The translations under genes and the position numbers were made by a program. From the NCBI RefSeq assembly GCF_023278565.1, contig NC_064676.1, positions 5,766,001 through 5,830,000 on the forward strand: DNA of 64,000 bases, given 5' to 3'. Source of the DNA: Colletotrichum lupini. Its lineage: Eukaryota > Ascomycota > Sordariomycetes > Glomerellales > Glomerellaceae. The stretch's first letter is position 1, and each line of letters starts with the position of its first letter. Under the pieces are notes generated by a model. That model worked only from the letters and a program-made list of their open reading frames with translations. It was not told where the DNA came from and ran no database searches. Of the stretch, positions 41,419 to 53,040 are shown in pieces.

Positions 41419-42374
41419 GGGGGAGAGGCCTTGGAGAGTTCACTGTGGGCTCTGTGAGAAAAGAAACAGGATGCGTGTGTAGCGGAGACCGCGTCATGGC
41501 GGTAGATTTTGGGCGGACTCGTCGTGAAAATGCCTGTTTTAAGACGCTCGTTGATCGTTGCAGCGATGGCGCAAGGGGGGTCGCATTCGGATCACTGGTT
41601 TTGTCTCGCAAAGCGTGTACTTTTTTGGTGCTCGTCTGCTTCTTGAATATTTATTTAAGTAGAGTGCGCCTCTGCTGGGCGGCCCGAACTCCGCCCAGAA
41701 CTCGGGGCTGGCGTAGTACATATCGAGGCGGCCAGTAATTATATGGAAAGGGCAAAAGAATCCCCTCAAAGCAACCCTCCACGGAGCGACTGTTCTATTA
41801 TGCTTGAAGTCGCTGGTTATTGTTGTTATTCTACTTCTAATTGATTAACTACTATAATCCGTTAGTTGTCAGTCGCAGTCAGAGTGGTACGTTGAGGTAA
41901 CTAAGGTACCTATTCATAGGTACCTATCGTAGGTAAGGTACCTTATCAGATGGATTGGAATTCCTTATCTTATCGAATAGTGGTGATGTAAAGCTTATGG
42001 CTACCTACCTACCCAGTGCTAAGGTAGGTGCCACGTCGGGGAGCTGCTATGCTCAAAGCGGGGCATGATGTAATAAGGGAGGTGTTGATGGTGGGGCACT
42101 GCCCTCTGTAGCGCTCACCACAGCTCATGCCTCACTGAGCCTCTCATGCGAGGGTTTACTGCAAGAGAAGGCACCAACGGGAATCTCACTTCATCCGCCA
42201 ACACACACCAGGGCTGGATCAACACACTGTAAATCCCGAACCTCTGTTCTCGGTCTCTTATTTTCCTTCACGTTCTCTCTTCCTCTCACTCGCGGCCTTC
42301 CAGCACCACGGTGATGCCCCACCTTTGGAAGAATACCTCACGTTCATGATTCACGACATCTGTCACTAGCCACG
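41419..42374. other. Spacer BCK1/SKI3 with dense palindromes
   Basis: The 3' part of BCK1 and the promoter of SKI3. A dense cluster of TAGGTACCTA/AAGGTACCTT-type palindromes and ACCTACCTACC runs occupies 41890-42035. CT-rich sequence at 42240-42300 precedes the SKI3 start. No gene. Confidence 0.6.
41890..42035. repeat. Cluster of GGTACC-centred palindromes
   Basis: Within about 145 bp the core GGTAC occurs repeatedly on both strands, flanked by TA/CTTA to give near-perfect inverted repeats (AAGGTACCTATT, TAGGTACCTATC, AAGGTACCTTAT), followed by ACCTACCTACC and CTAAGGTAGG. Similar single copies are found in most other spacers of the window. Confidence 0.8.
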
Positions 42375-45300
42375 ATGTCCGGGGCCAATGCTGTGCTGAA
42401 GGCCATTGGCGACTCCGTGAAGCAGCAAAAATGGGATGATGCTATTCAGAAGGCGACTGACTTTCTTGAGCGGGAGCCAAAGAACTACCAAGCGTAAGGG
42501 CTCGTTGGATTTCTTGCGTCTCTACACCGAAGGCAGCTGCTGACACTGCTCGCAGGACCATCTTCCTCGCTTTTGCCCTCGACAAGAAGAGCCGTGTCGA
42601 TGACGCGGAGAAGGCTTACAAGTCTGCGGCTTCCCTACGACCAAAGGACAGCCAGGCATGGCAAGGTCTCATCAAGCTCTACGAGAAGCAAGACCGCAAA
42701 CGCTTAGCCGCCTACCAGCAGGCTGCCATCAGCTTGGCTGAGATTTACCGTGATGCAGAAGACATGTACAAGTGTCAAGATGTCATTGATAAGTTCATTG
42801 ACTTTGCAAGATCTCAAGGGGATACTTCGCAATACATCGAAGCTCTCAGTGTCATCTTGCCCGGGAGTCCGATTTACCCTGCTCTCGAGGGTCGCGTTCC
42901 ACACCCAGCCAAAACCTACGAGACCATGGCGCAGATGATTGAGACAGACGAGAAGAAGCGCATAAATACACTCATTGGCGAACGACGGACAAGGATCGGC
43001 GCGCGCCTGACTGAGGTCACTCTCGAGGTCAAGCGTGAAGTCATAGCTCAGAGCAAGCTCGAGTTCGTCTACCACCAGCTGATCAACTGGACGAACGATG
43101 ACGATCTCCGGCGGAAATATGAAGAAAAGCTTCTCCAGTACTGCTACGACCGGCTCCTGGTCGCACCACACGGCCCGGAAAAGGGTCAGGCTCTTCAAGC
43201 TGTCCTGAAACTGGCGCTTGACATGGTCATCATCAAGCACCCCTTCCGGCTTGCCTGGGAGATTGCCATTGACTACAAGGACGCCAAAGAGATCAAGGAA
43301 TGGGACGTCAATATGCTGAGAGACTATTGCACGTTCTTCCCCGAGACCGATCTCTACAAAGTCATTACCGGCTTTCTTACGAGTAGCATCTCTCCCTTCC
43401 CTAAGCCAACACCGGCGGCTCTCGAAGCGGAGGAAACCGAGGAGGAGAGCGAGGACGACGAGGGAGGCGGCGTTTCCATGGTGCCTCTCACAGAACAGGA
43501 TAGAATCCTTATGATGACTGAGGGCATCACTACGTCGAACTCACTATTCGCTCACCGATTGATGGGAGAGTACTACCAGCATTTAGAGGAATACGAAACG
43601 ACGGTTGAACTGATGCGAAAGTCGATGGGACACATCAAAACGGAGAGAAACAAGACCGGCATGTCGTTCCAGAATACCCACGATGCCTTCTCTTTGTACT
43701 TGGCAACAGGGTTGGTGTTCTTCCAGTCACCGAGACATCACACTGAGGCCAAGTCGCTGTTTGAAGGGGTTCTATCACATGATCCGTCGTCTACTCCAGC
43801 CTTGATTGGTGTCGGTCTCATCTACGAAGAGGAGGAGGATTACGACGACGCCATAGATTTCTTTGGGCGTGCTCTGGAGAGAGACCCCTCCAACCTACGG
43901 GTCAAGACCGAATCTGCCTGGGTCCAGGCGCTCAAAGGAGACTTTGAGACTGCAAAGGCAGAGCTGGAGGATTCGCTGCCTCTCATCGAGGAGATGCCTA
44001 CGCCTTCGAAGGAGCTTCTCGCGCAGACACAGTATCGACTAGGTTCATGCATCTGGAACATTGACACATCAAAGGCAGCACGCAAAAGCCGCACCGGCGC
44101 TTACTTGTACTTCTTGGACGCCCTAAAGAACAATCTCAACTTTGCGCCAGCCTACACGAGTCTCGGTGTCTACTACGCCGACTACGCCAAAGACAAGAAG
44201 AGAGCCAGACGCTGCTTCCAAAAGGCTGTAGAGCTCTCTGCCTCCGAGGTCGAAGCCGCCAAGCGTCTTGCTGAGTCTTTTGCTGACGAGGGCGACTGGG
44301 ACAGAGTCGAGCTTGTGGCGCAGCGTGTGGTTGACTCTGGAAAGGTCAAGCCGCCCCCGGGCTCGAAGAGGAAGGGCATCAGCTGGCCCTTCTCTGCCCT
44401 TGGCGTGGCAGAGCTGAACAAGCAGGATTTCCACAAGTCTATCGTGTCTTTCCAGTCTGCACTGAGAATCCACCCAGAGGACTACCACTCGTGGGTCGGC
44501 CTGGGCGAAAGCTACTACTCTTCCGGCCGATACATCGCAGCCACCAAGGCGATTCTCAACGCCCAGAAGCTGGAGGAGACTGCGCCTGCCGAGACTCTGG
44601 GCGACACTTGGTTCACCAAGTACATGCTTGCTAATGTCAAGCGTGAGCTAGCTGAATTCGATGAGGCCGTCGCTCTGTACCAGGATGTCATTGAGGGCCG
44701 CCCTGATGAGGACGGAGTTGCCATTGCCCTAATACAGACCATGGTTGACAGTGCTCTCGACAGTGTGGAAAAGGGCCTGTTTGGCAAGGCGGTGCACCTC
44801 GCCATCGACACGATAGACTTTGCATCAAAGGCCGCTCCTAGCGTCACCGAGACCTTCAACTTCTGGAAGTCGCTCGCGGATGCTTGCTCCGTCTTTTCCG
44901 CGGTACAAAGCCGAGCGGTTGACTTCCCAGCAGATGTAATCATGACACTAATCGACAGTGGCGACAAGGAGGCATATGACCTCTTTGCCGACGTGGATAA
45001 CGTCGGAACCGGTGTCATATCTGCAAAGGGCTTGTTCTCTGAAGATGAGAGACTTGGTGTTGATCTGACAAGATGCATCCACGCAACCATTTTGTGTCAT
45101 AAGCGGGCAATCCACGTCTCTGCAAACGACTTGCATGCCCAAGCAGTCGCATATTACAACCTTGGCTGGGCCGAGCACCGGGCTCACATTTGCCTGCCCT
45201 CGAGCATCAGAAAGAAGTCGAGCGTCTACTTGAAGACGGCCATGAAGTGCTTCAAGCGAGCCATTGAACTGGAAGCCGGTAACCCGGACTTCTGGAACTC

Positions 45301-46678
45301 TTTGGGTGTCGTCACGAGCGAGGTCAACCCGGCCGTCTCGCAGCACTCGTTCGTTCGCAGCTTACACCTGAACGAGAGAAGCCCGGCAGCCTGGACCAAC
45401 CTCGGCACCCTCGCCCTTCTCCAGAACGACGTGCAGCTCGCGAACGAAGCCTTTAACCGGGCGCAGTCAACTGATCCCGACTACGCGCACGCGTGGCTCG
45501 GCCAGGGTTTTGTGGCACTCTTGTACGGAAAGGTCAAGGAGGCCAGGGGCCTGTTCACGCACGCCATGGAGATCGCCGAGGCATCGTCGGTGCTCACCAG
45601 ACGCCAGTACTCGGTGGCCGTGTTCGACTTCATCCTGGGCACGACGTCTGCCAACATCGCCTCCCTGATTCAGCCCATCTTCGGCCTCGGCCAGCTCAAC
45701 AGCCTGAAGCCACAGGACCTCGCGTACGGACACCTGTCGGCCATGTTCCTGGAGCGGACCCATGATACGGGAAAGGCGGTGGAGACGCTGGAGAAGATCT
45801 GCGGCATTCTCGAGTCCGACTACGAGGTCACTGAGTCCCCGCAGTCCCTCGCGCATTTCGCGCTGGCCAAGACCGACCTGGCGAGGTCCTACCTTGCCGC
45901 AGGCGCGTTCGAGCAGGCTATCGAGTGCGGCGAGATGGCCATCCAGCTGAGCGCCGACGAGTCCGACAACGAGCTGAGCAGGGAAGAGCGCAAGAAGGCG
46001 CGACTTTCGGCGCACTTGACCGTCGGGCTGGCGCAGTACTACAGCGAGGATGTTAACGAGGCGCTCCTGTGCTTCGAGTCGGCGCTCGAGGAGTCCGACA
46101 ACAACCCCGATGCGGTCTGTCTCCTCGCGCAGGTGCTCTGGGCCACGGGCGCCGAAGAGTCCCGCGAAAAGGCTCGTGTCGCGCTATTCGAGGTCATTGA
46201 GAAACAGCCCGACCACGTCCAGTCCGTCCTCCTGCTCGGCGTCATCGCCATCCTGGACAACGACGAGGAGTCGGTCGAGGCCGTCGTGTCGGAGCTGCAG
46301 GGGCTGCGGACGAGCCACAACGTCGGAGACGCGGAGCAGTCGCAGATCGGCGAGGTTCTCAACGCTATCGCGAAGCTCGGGGATTCGAGCACGGAGGAAG
46401 ATGTCATGACGCAGATCCAGACGGATATCATGCTCTATCCTCACCTGCCTCACGGCTGGTCGAACCTGGCCGAGTTTAGCGGGGAGCAACATGCGGCGGC
46501 GATGGCGTTGACTGTGGCTAAGAAGGCAGCGCCGCCTAGGGGTACGCTTGAGGCGGAGAGTTTGGCAAAGGCGTATGCTGGGACGGGAGTCGCGGCAGAT
46601 GCGCAGACGGCCATCTTCTTGGCTCCTTGGAAGCCTGATGGTTGGAACTCTTTGCGAGAGGCTGTTTACGGCAGCTAG
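42375..46678 (+). CDS. ski3: Superkiller complex TPR subunit Ski3
   Basis: Scaffold of the cytoplasmic Ski complex (Ski2-Ski3-Ski8), which feeds mRNA to the exosome in 3'-5' decay. Exons 42375-42493 and 42556-46678, 1413 residues, close to yeast Ski3 (1432). Built almost entirely of TPR repeats: an N-terminal set (GDSVKQQKWDDAIQKATDFL, YKSAASLRPKDSQAWQGLIK), a central acidic insertion (EETEEESEDDEGGG, about residue 395), and the C-terminal superhelix with repeats such as AWTNLGTLALLQNDVQLANE and YAHAWLGQGFVALLYGKVKE. It ends DGWNSLREAVYGS. No catalytic motif expected. It is convergent with RMI1. The exosome partner RRP6 lies 39 kb to the left; this is not taken as clustering. Confidence 0.93.
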
Positions 46679-46948
46679 TCCAAATGAAGCGCTGATATTA
46701 CCGTTATTGCTGCTGAACCGAACAAGATAGGTGAAGGGTCCATGTACAGGGTCAATTTTGACCAGATATGGATCAGAAAGCGGCTCTTCATGAGACCTGT
46801 TAGAGTTTGCTGCAAGCTAGCCTACGAATAAAAAAACAGAATAAAAGGGAATTTGTCCTGCCCGATTTCCCATGAGCAAATAAAGCAAGGGGGTATCAAT
46901 GCCAAACTCCAAGTGATGCCACACTCACACCGATTTCCTCAAGCCATA

Positions 46949-47689
46949 TCACCTTTCCCCCTTGACAATCTCCTTCAACCTCGCCATCCGCCCCTCGATC
47001 CAAGCCTTCTGCCACGCATCGACCTTGCCCCCAAGCATCGCGCACTTATCCGGCTCTAGCAACACCGTGCCCCTCGCCACGACCGTCCCCTTCTTGAGCA
47101 CAATCTTCTCGCCGATATTTGTGCTCCCGATCCCAATCTTGTCTATCCTTCTGAGCTCCAGCGCGTAAATCTTGTTGCCCTTGAAGTCTTGCAATATCAG
47201 CCTGTGGGTAGCGTTCCGTCTCTGCTGCTGTTGTGGTTGGATGGCTCTACTACCCGCCCTAACAGCATTCCCACCGCCGCCGGTGCCCTCGTCGATATTA
47301 TCATACTCGGGCTCCTCAGTGGCAGCAACAAGTCTCACCACCCTCCGCCCCGTCGTCTGCTCCCCCCTCGCGACTGCCTCGAGCTCCTCGACCTGTTCCC
47401 AGCGCGAGAGGCTCAGGTTCTCGACGTCGAGAACCTGACAGGGGACGTCTCGTTGCAGAGTCAACTCGGGTTGATCGGTGGTTGTCGTGGGGAGACTCGC
47501 GGTGGCGGAGGGGTCGAGGAGGCCCGGCGTCGTGAGGTCCGAGGCGAGGAGGCGGGCTTTGGCGGTCGCGATGAGGGAGGGGAGAGGGGGGGTCGGGACG
47601 CGCGAGGTCAGGGTTGTGGTCCAGGGTAGGGAGGGGGTCGGGAAGGATTGGGTTTGGAGAGCGGAGCGTATCTTGGATGTGCAGTCCAT
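46949..47689 (-). CDS. rmi1: RecQ-mediated genome instability protein 1 (Rmi1)
   Basis: OB-fold subunit of the Sgs1/BLM-Top3-Rmi1 dissolvasome, which resolves double Holliday junctions. Single exon, 246 residues from the ATG at 47689, preferred for its AACATGG context; the ATG at 47701 in the same frame would add four residues. The N-terminal helical region (about 1-60) leads to the OB fold: RDVPCQVLDVENLSLSRWEQ, then RLILQDFKGNKIYALELRR, and IGEKIVLKKGTVVARGTVLL, followed by the helical end KAWIEGRMARLKEIVKGER. Between strands there is a variable Gly/Gln-rich insertion (about 145-165) as in other fungal Rmi1. Convergent with SKI3 and divergent from VPS51, the shared promoter being about 460 bp. 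Confidence 0.88.
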   Translation of the reverse strand: MDCTSKIRSALQTQSFPTPSLPWTTTLTSRVPTPPLPSLIATAKARLLASDLTTPGLLDPSATASLPTTTTDQPELTLQRDVPCQVLDVENLSLSRWEQVEELEAVARGEQTTGRRVVRLVAATEEPEYDNIDEGTGGGGNAVRAGSRAIQPQQQQRRNATHRLILQDFKGNKIYALELRRIDKIGIGSTNIGEKIVLKKGTVVARGTVLLEPDKCAMLGGKVDAWQKAWIEGRMARLKEIVKGER

Positions 47690-48149
47690 GTTATCTTTCA
47701 TGTGCCGGTTCAGGTTTGGTGAGTGTCTACATCCTGAGCCTATCGAGAGGGAAGTTTGTTGTTTGCTTTCGAATGAGTTTAGGTTGGAGATGGAGAAGAA
47801 TAAAGCTTCAGTGGGGTAAGCTACCCCAAAATCTCTAAAACCCTGGGCGCGCACCCCCCCACTGCAGATCCTGGGCGTTTAGCATGTGTCAATTAGCGCA
47901 GCCTCGCTGTGCAGCTGAAGTTCAGGGGGCGCTTCCCCACAGGAGCTCTGTCGCGGACCTATCGCCTGCATCCCCGTCGTCCTCCCAAGGTCAGCCTCGC
48001 TTCCTTCGATCTGTCACTACCATCCAACTCTACGCAAACACCTAGAACAGAACACCTCCGACCAATCCCTCAATTGGCTTCCCGTGCTTTTTGATTTTGC
48101 AACGATCGAAAGAAGGTCTCTTAGGCAAGGCCGCCTGTATCACACCAAG
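47690..48149. promoter_or_regulatory. Shared divergent promoter RMI1/VPS51
   Basis: 460 bp between the start codons of divergent genes. The frame of RMI1 stays open upstream of 47701 but lacks conservation-like sequence. No specific motif recognised. Confidence 0.45.
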
Positions 48150-49232
48150 ATGTCCACAATCGCATCCCCCCGCGAACCGCCAGCCCTCACCCGCCGCGTC
48201 TCAGCACAACCACACACCCCGACATCCTCAACCAGACCCTCCCTCGACACCCCCCGCTCCCTCACAAGCTCCCCGAACCCAGGCTCCTCCGCGACCTTCG
48301 GCAACGGAACCGGGCCCGGGGGCGCCGCGCCAGCGCCCTCCAAGCGCGCGAACCGAGCCGCCCTCCGCGAGTACTACAACCTCAAGAAGGCTGCCGCAGC
48401 CGGCGGGAACGGCACGCCCCCTTCGCTAGAAATCACAGAAGACCACGAGCGCCACGCGGAGCACTCCGAGGTCCCGCCCAGCGAGCTCGACAGCCCGTCA
48501 TTTGACGCCGAGGCCTACGTGCGCAAGGCGCTGGCGGATAACACGCTTGACGATTTGTTGAGGGTGTATACCCGCGTGCTGGGCGAGATCCGGGCGCTGG
48601 ACGCGGAGAAGAAGGCGCTGGTGTATGATAATTACTCCAAGCTTATATCCGCGACGGAGACGATTCGCAAGGTAAGCAAGAGAACAGAGTCTCATTTGTA
48701 GTCTTTGGCTATTTCAAGAATCCCAGAGAGAGTCAAGTCCCCAAGCGAAATACAGACAAGAAAAGATCAGAAAGAACGATAAAAGCTAAACGGAACCCTT
48801 TGGGGCATGTGAAAATAGATGCGCGCAAATATGGACCCCCTGAACCCCATGGCCTCGACCCTCGACCCCGCGATCGCGGGTATCTACGCCCAGGCGAGCT
48901 CGATCCGCGAAGCGCTGCGTAAGACGGTTGTGCCGCCGACGTCGAAGGAGCGCGAGGATGAGGCGGCGGTAGCGACGCGGCGGAGGACGCGGGAGCTCGC
49001 GAGGGAGGTGTTGGGAACGCCTGAGAAGCTGCGAAGGCTGATGAAGGAGGGCAAGGTTGAGGAGGCGAGGAGTGCGTGGGAGATGCCGAGGCGGCTGCTG
49101 GAGGTCTGGAAGGAGAAGGGCGTCGGCGGGAAGGATGTTGCTGAGTGTCTTGAAGAGGGGGATGCGGCGTTGAGGGTTGGTGGTTCTGGGGAGAGCAGCG
49201 TGAGGGCTTCAAAGGATAGCGTGAGATCGTGA
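48150..49232 (+). CDS. vps51: GARP/EARP tethering complex subunit Vps51
   Basis: Small subunit of the GARP complex that tethers endosome-derived vesicles at the trans-Golgi and binds the SNARE Tlg1. Exons 48150-48671 and 48819-49232, 311 residues. After a Ser/Pro/Thr-rich disordered N-terminus (about 1-65) comes the short motif RAALREYYNLKK characteristic of the family, then DSPSFDAEAYVRKALADNTL and a coiled coil (about 130-215) containing VYDNYSKLISATETIRK joined by the intron to MRANMDPLNPM. The rest is helical and charged (LGTPEKLRRLMKEGKVEEA). The intron (147 nt) has a GCTAAAC branch site and splits the coiled coil in phase 0. Fungal forms are longer than the 164-residue yeast protein. 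Confidence 0.9.
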
Positions 49233-49652
49233 GGTGTCTTGTTCTTGGTGTCGTGTTTGGGGTTTGCGGGCATAGCGATGGAGTTATTTGGTGTTGGGGC
49301 TTGGCGCAACTTTTATGGTTTGAGCAAAAGAGATAGATTCGCCAAATAGATTTGGACAAAAATCATAGATTTCACAGATTTACTTCATCACTTCAGTCCA
49401 CGTAACAGCATCTTCACGGATCAAGTCGGACCTTACGTGCACAAATAAGGCATATCTGTCCTCGGCGGTATGGCTTAGCCATCGCAGCGATGTCGACACG
49501 GGACTCGAATCGTTCGAAAGGAAGGTAACGTCGTCAGCTATCTAGAGATGGCTGCTTCGAGCTTGTCTTCGACCCCCGAGTGTGAGCTCAATTCTCTCCT
49601 AAGCATTTGAAGACATCGTTTTCCCTCTCGAACGTTCGATTCACAGATCGAC
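49233..49652. other. Convergent 3' spacer VPS51/NIF3
   Basis: Shared 3' flank of convergent genes. A possible alternative terminal exon of the NIF3-family gene occupies 49538-49588 or so and is discussed in the findings; otherwise nothing seen. Confidence 0.4.
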
Positions 49653-50699
49653 TTACAGTTCGGAAACGTCCACAATGTCAAACGGATCCCGGTCAGCCGT
49701 GCTGACGAGGACCTGCACATCATGCTCCTGCTGCTTCAGCTCTCCTTCCAACAGGGGCTTCATCACCTCGGTAAGGTACCCCCTCTCCGAATTGCTGTGG
49801 AACACAGCAACAACCGTCTTGCCCTCCTGCACGGCCTTAAGCGCATTGTGATGGCTCATCTCGCCCGTGACAACCACGTCCGCGGCCGCACTCTTCACAA
49901 CGTCCCACCCGCTGCCCGCGCACACGGCCACGGCGCCCACGCGCGCCATCGAGATTGTCGACGGGTCCGGCGAGGCGACCATGACGCGGCGCATGCCTAC
50001 GCGGGAGGCTACGCGCCGGATGATGTCAGCGAGGGACTCGGGCTGGCGGAAGGTGCAGAGAAGGCCGTAGCCTGAGCCCTCGAAGCCGGCTGGGGGCGAG
50101 GCGTGAGGAGTAATGACGGTGCGGTCGGAGGGGGCCGCGGTCGAGGAGGAGGAGGCGGGCCCGCCGGAGACGATGTCGCCGAGCCAGGTGTTGAGACCGT
50201 TGGGGGCAGCGTCGACTGCGGTATGGGGGCAGTAGACTGCGATGCCGTTGGAGGCGAGGAGCAGGAGAGTTGCTTGCTGGGGGTCCTTTGTTGTGATAGA
50301 CTTGAGGCCCGAGAAGATGAAGGGGTCTAGGGAGATTGTCAGATGATGGAGGGGAATAGTGGGTTATAAGTCAGTTCGGGGGCGGAGCTTACGATAGCTC
50401 ACGATGACGCTCGCTTTCTTCTGAACTGCCTCTTCGGCGACGGCGTAGGTGAGGTCGTTAGTGAGGAGGACGACTGGGCTTTTTTGCGTGGCGGTTGTGG
50501 TGGTCACGATGTTATCCAGGAGAAGACCGACATTGTCCCATCTCCTGTCGGCAATCTCTTCAGGGTAGCTGTGTGAGACGATTTAGTTTTAATTGGTCTG
50601 TGTTTGGCTGAGAGGTGATGGTGAGACTTACTGCTTGCGCATGGCAGCCACCACTTGGGCGGTGAAGCCTGCAGAGGAGTACTTGTTGCTAGCCGCCAT
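49653..50699 (-). CDS. NIF3 / DUF34 family protein
   Basis: Member of the NIF3 (YqfO/DUF34) metal-binding family, widespread but without a settled biochemical role; some members are annotated as GTP cyclohydrolase I type 2. Exons 50699-50632, 50568-50393 and 50326-49653, 305 residues. N-terminal part: EEIADRRWDNVGLLLDN, then VVLLTNDLTYAVAEEA and the metal-ligand motif SYHPFIFSGLKS. C-terminal part: VTGEMSHHNALKAVQEG and FHSNSERGYL, the second conserved His/Glu cluster. The conserved pattern SHHP reads SYHP here, as in some eukaryotic members. The stop codon overlaps a perfect splice donor (CTGTAAGT), so an alternative C-terminus is possible. Convergent with VPS51. Confidence 0.9.
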
Positions 50700-53040
50700 T
50701 TTGATATTCGTTGTGGCAAGATGAGTCTGATGAAGGCAAGATGCTGTCGAGAAATGAGAAGCAGAGTTGTGGACTGTCGTGGAGATGTTCAAGGACTGAA
50801 GCCGAAGTGAAGCTGTAGACCCGCAAGACCGTCGACTTATATGCGCTGATGCCCTAGCAAGCTTGAAGCTCATTGACTGGATGGGCGTCCTGAAACCAGT
50901 GAGCATAGCTTCTCTTGTAGAGTTCAGATAGAAAAGGATCAAACAGACTCTTGCTTCTTTCGAAATCGATTGACATACAACACGCTCAAGTTCCTAAATT
51001 CTCTAAGCCTTGAAATTGGGTGTCGTGGTATGAGGTAATGTTGTAGAGGGGTTGCAGAGCTCGAGCTTCATTCAAATATCCATTAAATGCATACGAAGAT
51101 GTCTTCTGTCATTAGTGTTTTGACTGAATGACATAAGCCCCGCAATGACACATACCCCCACTTCCCTCCAAGTCGTGCCTTCCGAGTTGCTTCAGTGTTG
51201 ACCTGCGTGTCGTCAACTAAACCTCTCTTGCTTGACTCTTCTTTCGTCAACATTGAGACAGACCTGTTTTTTCATCATCAACTCAGCCAAATCTCATCCT
51301 CAAGCTTCTCTGTCACGATGAGACTCCACGTCTACCACGGGCGCGCATGCAGTGGCTGACTGCCTTGCATGGGTACGCGCATGGTGAAGGAGCGAGTAAG
51401 TATCCGAAAGCGGAGACCGCCAATCCACCCACAGTACTTGGTGCAAAGTCTTCGCCGGTCTGTCAACAACCATCAATCCGATATGGTGTAGTGGCCAACA
51501 TGATGCCCTCTCATCCTCAGTGAGAGGTTAGGCATAGCCCCGAGTTCGATTCTCGGTTTCGGAATTATCTAATTGTTTTGCCATTTTTGCATGTTTATGA
51601 TGCAGTTGGGTGATATATTGTTGATATATTGATGATTTATGTCCCTTCTCTCTCTAAGGTATGGGACTCAGTGTCTATGACATGAAAAGAACTTCGAGAT
51701 TAGTACTAACTCCTAAATCTAAATCGAAAACTGTTGAGGTAAAAAAAAAAAAAGGTACTCAAATTTCTAGTTGTAGAGCATGAAACCTATCTATCTATGG
51801 TTCTTGCTGAGGGTTCTTTCTCCTGAATGACTTTTACAGTACCTATAGCTTGTGAAAGAGAGGGCTTCAACTACACAAAAGAACTTTCAGATATGATATC
51901 TTCTCATATGTTCTGAGCTAGAGCAGAGCCCGACCCAAACTCGCCTTTAAATACTTCCTTACTCATCAAATCTAAGCGTCAGGAGTGCACGCTTGCGTAG
52001 GTCTGTCGGATCGTGTACATCGTAATAGAGGCGATGATAGTCGCTAATTCCAATGGCTATATCTATTGGAATGAACCGGTTTAAACTTGTGCACAGGGCA
52101 AGTCGGCGTAATCCTGGGGCGCATGGACTGGTCACCCGTTCTTGTTTATCTATAACGCCTCTGGCAATGTTCGATCACGAATGCGAGCAGCATGCAGCGG
52201 GTTGATTGGTTCCAGGCTTTTGGTCCTACAATGGTAGTTTCTACTGATAAACCCAGTATTCTTTGCTGTATCCCATCATGGTGTGAGGTTGAAGTACAAG
52301 GGACATCCAGTACTGGCGAGAAGACTGCATCACCTCATCGGTTGCAATCTATCCCATGTCACAATGCAACGCGAGAAAGAAGAGGCACTGGCGAGCATCA
52401 GATTGGCAGAATCACGAACTGGAGATGTACAGATTCGGATCTACGACTCTCTGAATTGCATACAATGACCCGTGGACGTGAGCATGGGGACCTGCTCATG
52501 GTGCGTGATTCAAAGCTCAAAGCAGCGGTTAATGCGTTGAAGTACTTTATATCAGTAAAGGTCTTTCTTTGCCCGTGGTGAGACCACCTCCATCTCGTTG
52601 ATCGGAATGCCTAAGACCGTAGTGGACGTTAGATGACGCTTTGCTTCACACGGAAAGGATGCAAAGGAAATTGTGAGATCAAACAAGATAAACAGGGCAA
52701 TCCAAGTTCGATGCGCTCGGATCAAAGGGCCATGGCAGTACAGCAATCCATAAGGAAGTGCAGCATCTCCAACAAAGTCCCCAAGACGAATGGAAGCCAC
52801 CAAACTTACCTTAGATCCCCAATGACGGAACCACTCCGCCTGACACTTTCAAAAAAAAGAACCCCACCATCTAATCAATCTAATCGCCGACCCAAGCCAC
52901 GCCGCCCACCACAGGAAACCCACCGCAGAACCAAGCACCTCTGATTTTCGACAATCTCCCAACCCAAAGCTGCCACCCCCCGGAACCCGATCGTCACTCT
53001 TTCCCGAAAACCACTAGATACCCTCACAATCACATACAAG
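50700..53040. other. Spacer containing tRNA-Glu
   Basis: Divergent spacer of 2.3 kb between the NIF3-family and BolA genes. The only gene found is tRNA-Glu at 51477-51564. The flanks of the tRNA are AT-rich (51570-51960), common around Pol III genes and insertion-prone. Other open frames show no coding signal. Confidence 0.5.
51477..51564 (+). tRNA. tRNA-Glu (CUC) with 16-nt intron
   Basis: Complete cloverleaf: acceptor TCCGATA pairs TTTCGGA (one T-T mismatch), D arm GTGT/ACAT, anticodon stem ATGCC/GGCAT, T arm CCGAG-TTCGATT-CTCGG fully paired, discriminator A. The anticodon loop is 23 nt, fitting a 7-nt loop CTCTCA..A with anticodon CTC at 51510-51512 and a 16-nt intron at about 51514-51529. 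A T-run (TTTT) about 10 bases downstream can serve as the Pol III terminator. Confidence 0.9.

Noticed and set aside
42704..46492. Long antisense frames inside SKI3 (and similarly inside BCK1, RRP6 and HET)
   Set aside because: Shadow frames of GC-rich coding sequence; the sense strand has clear domains.
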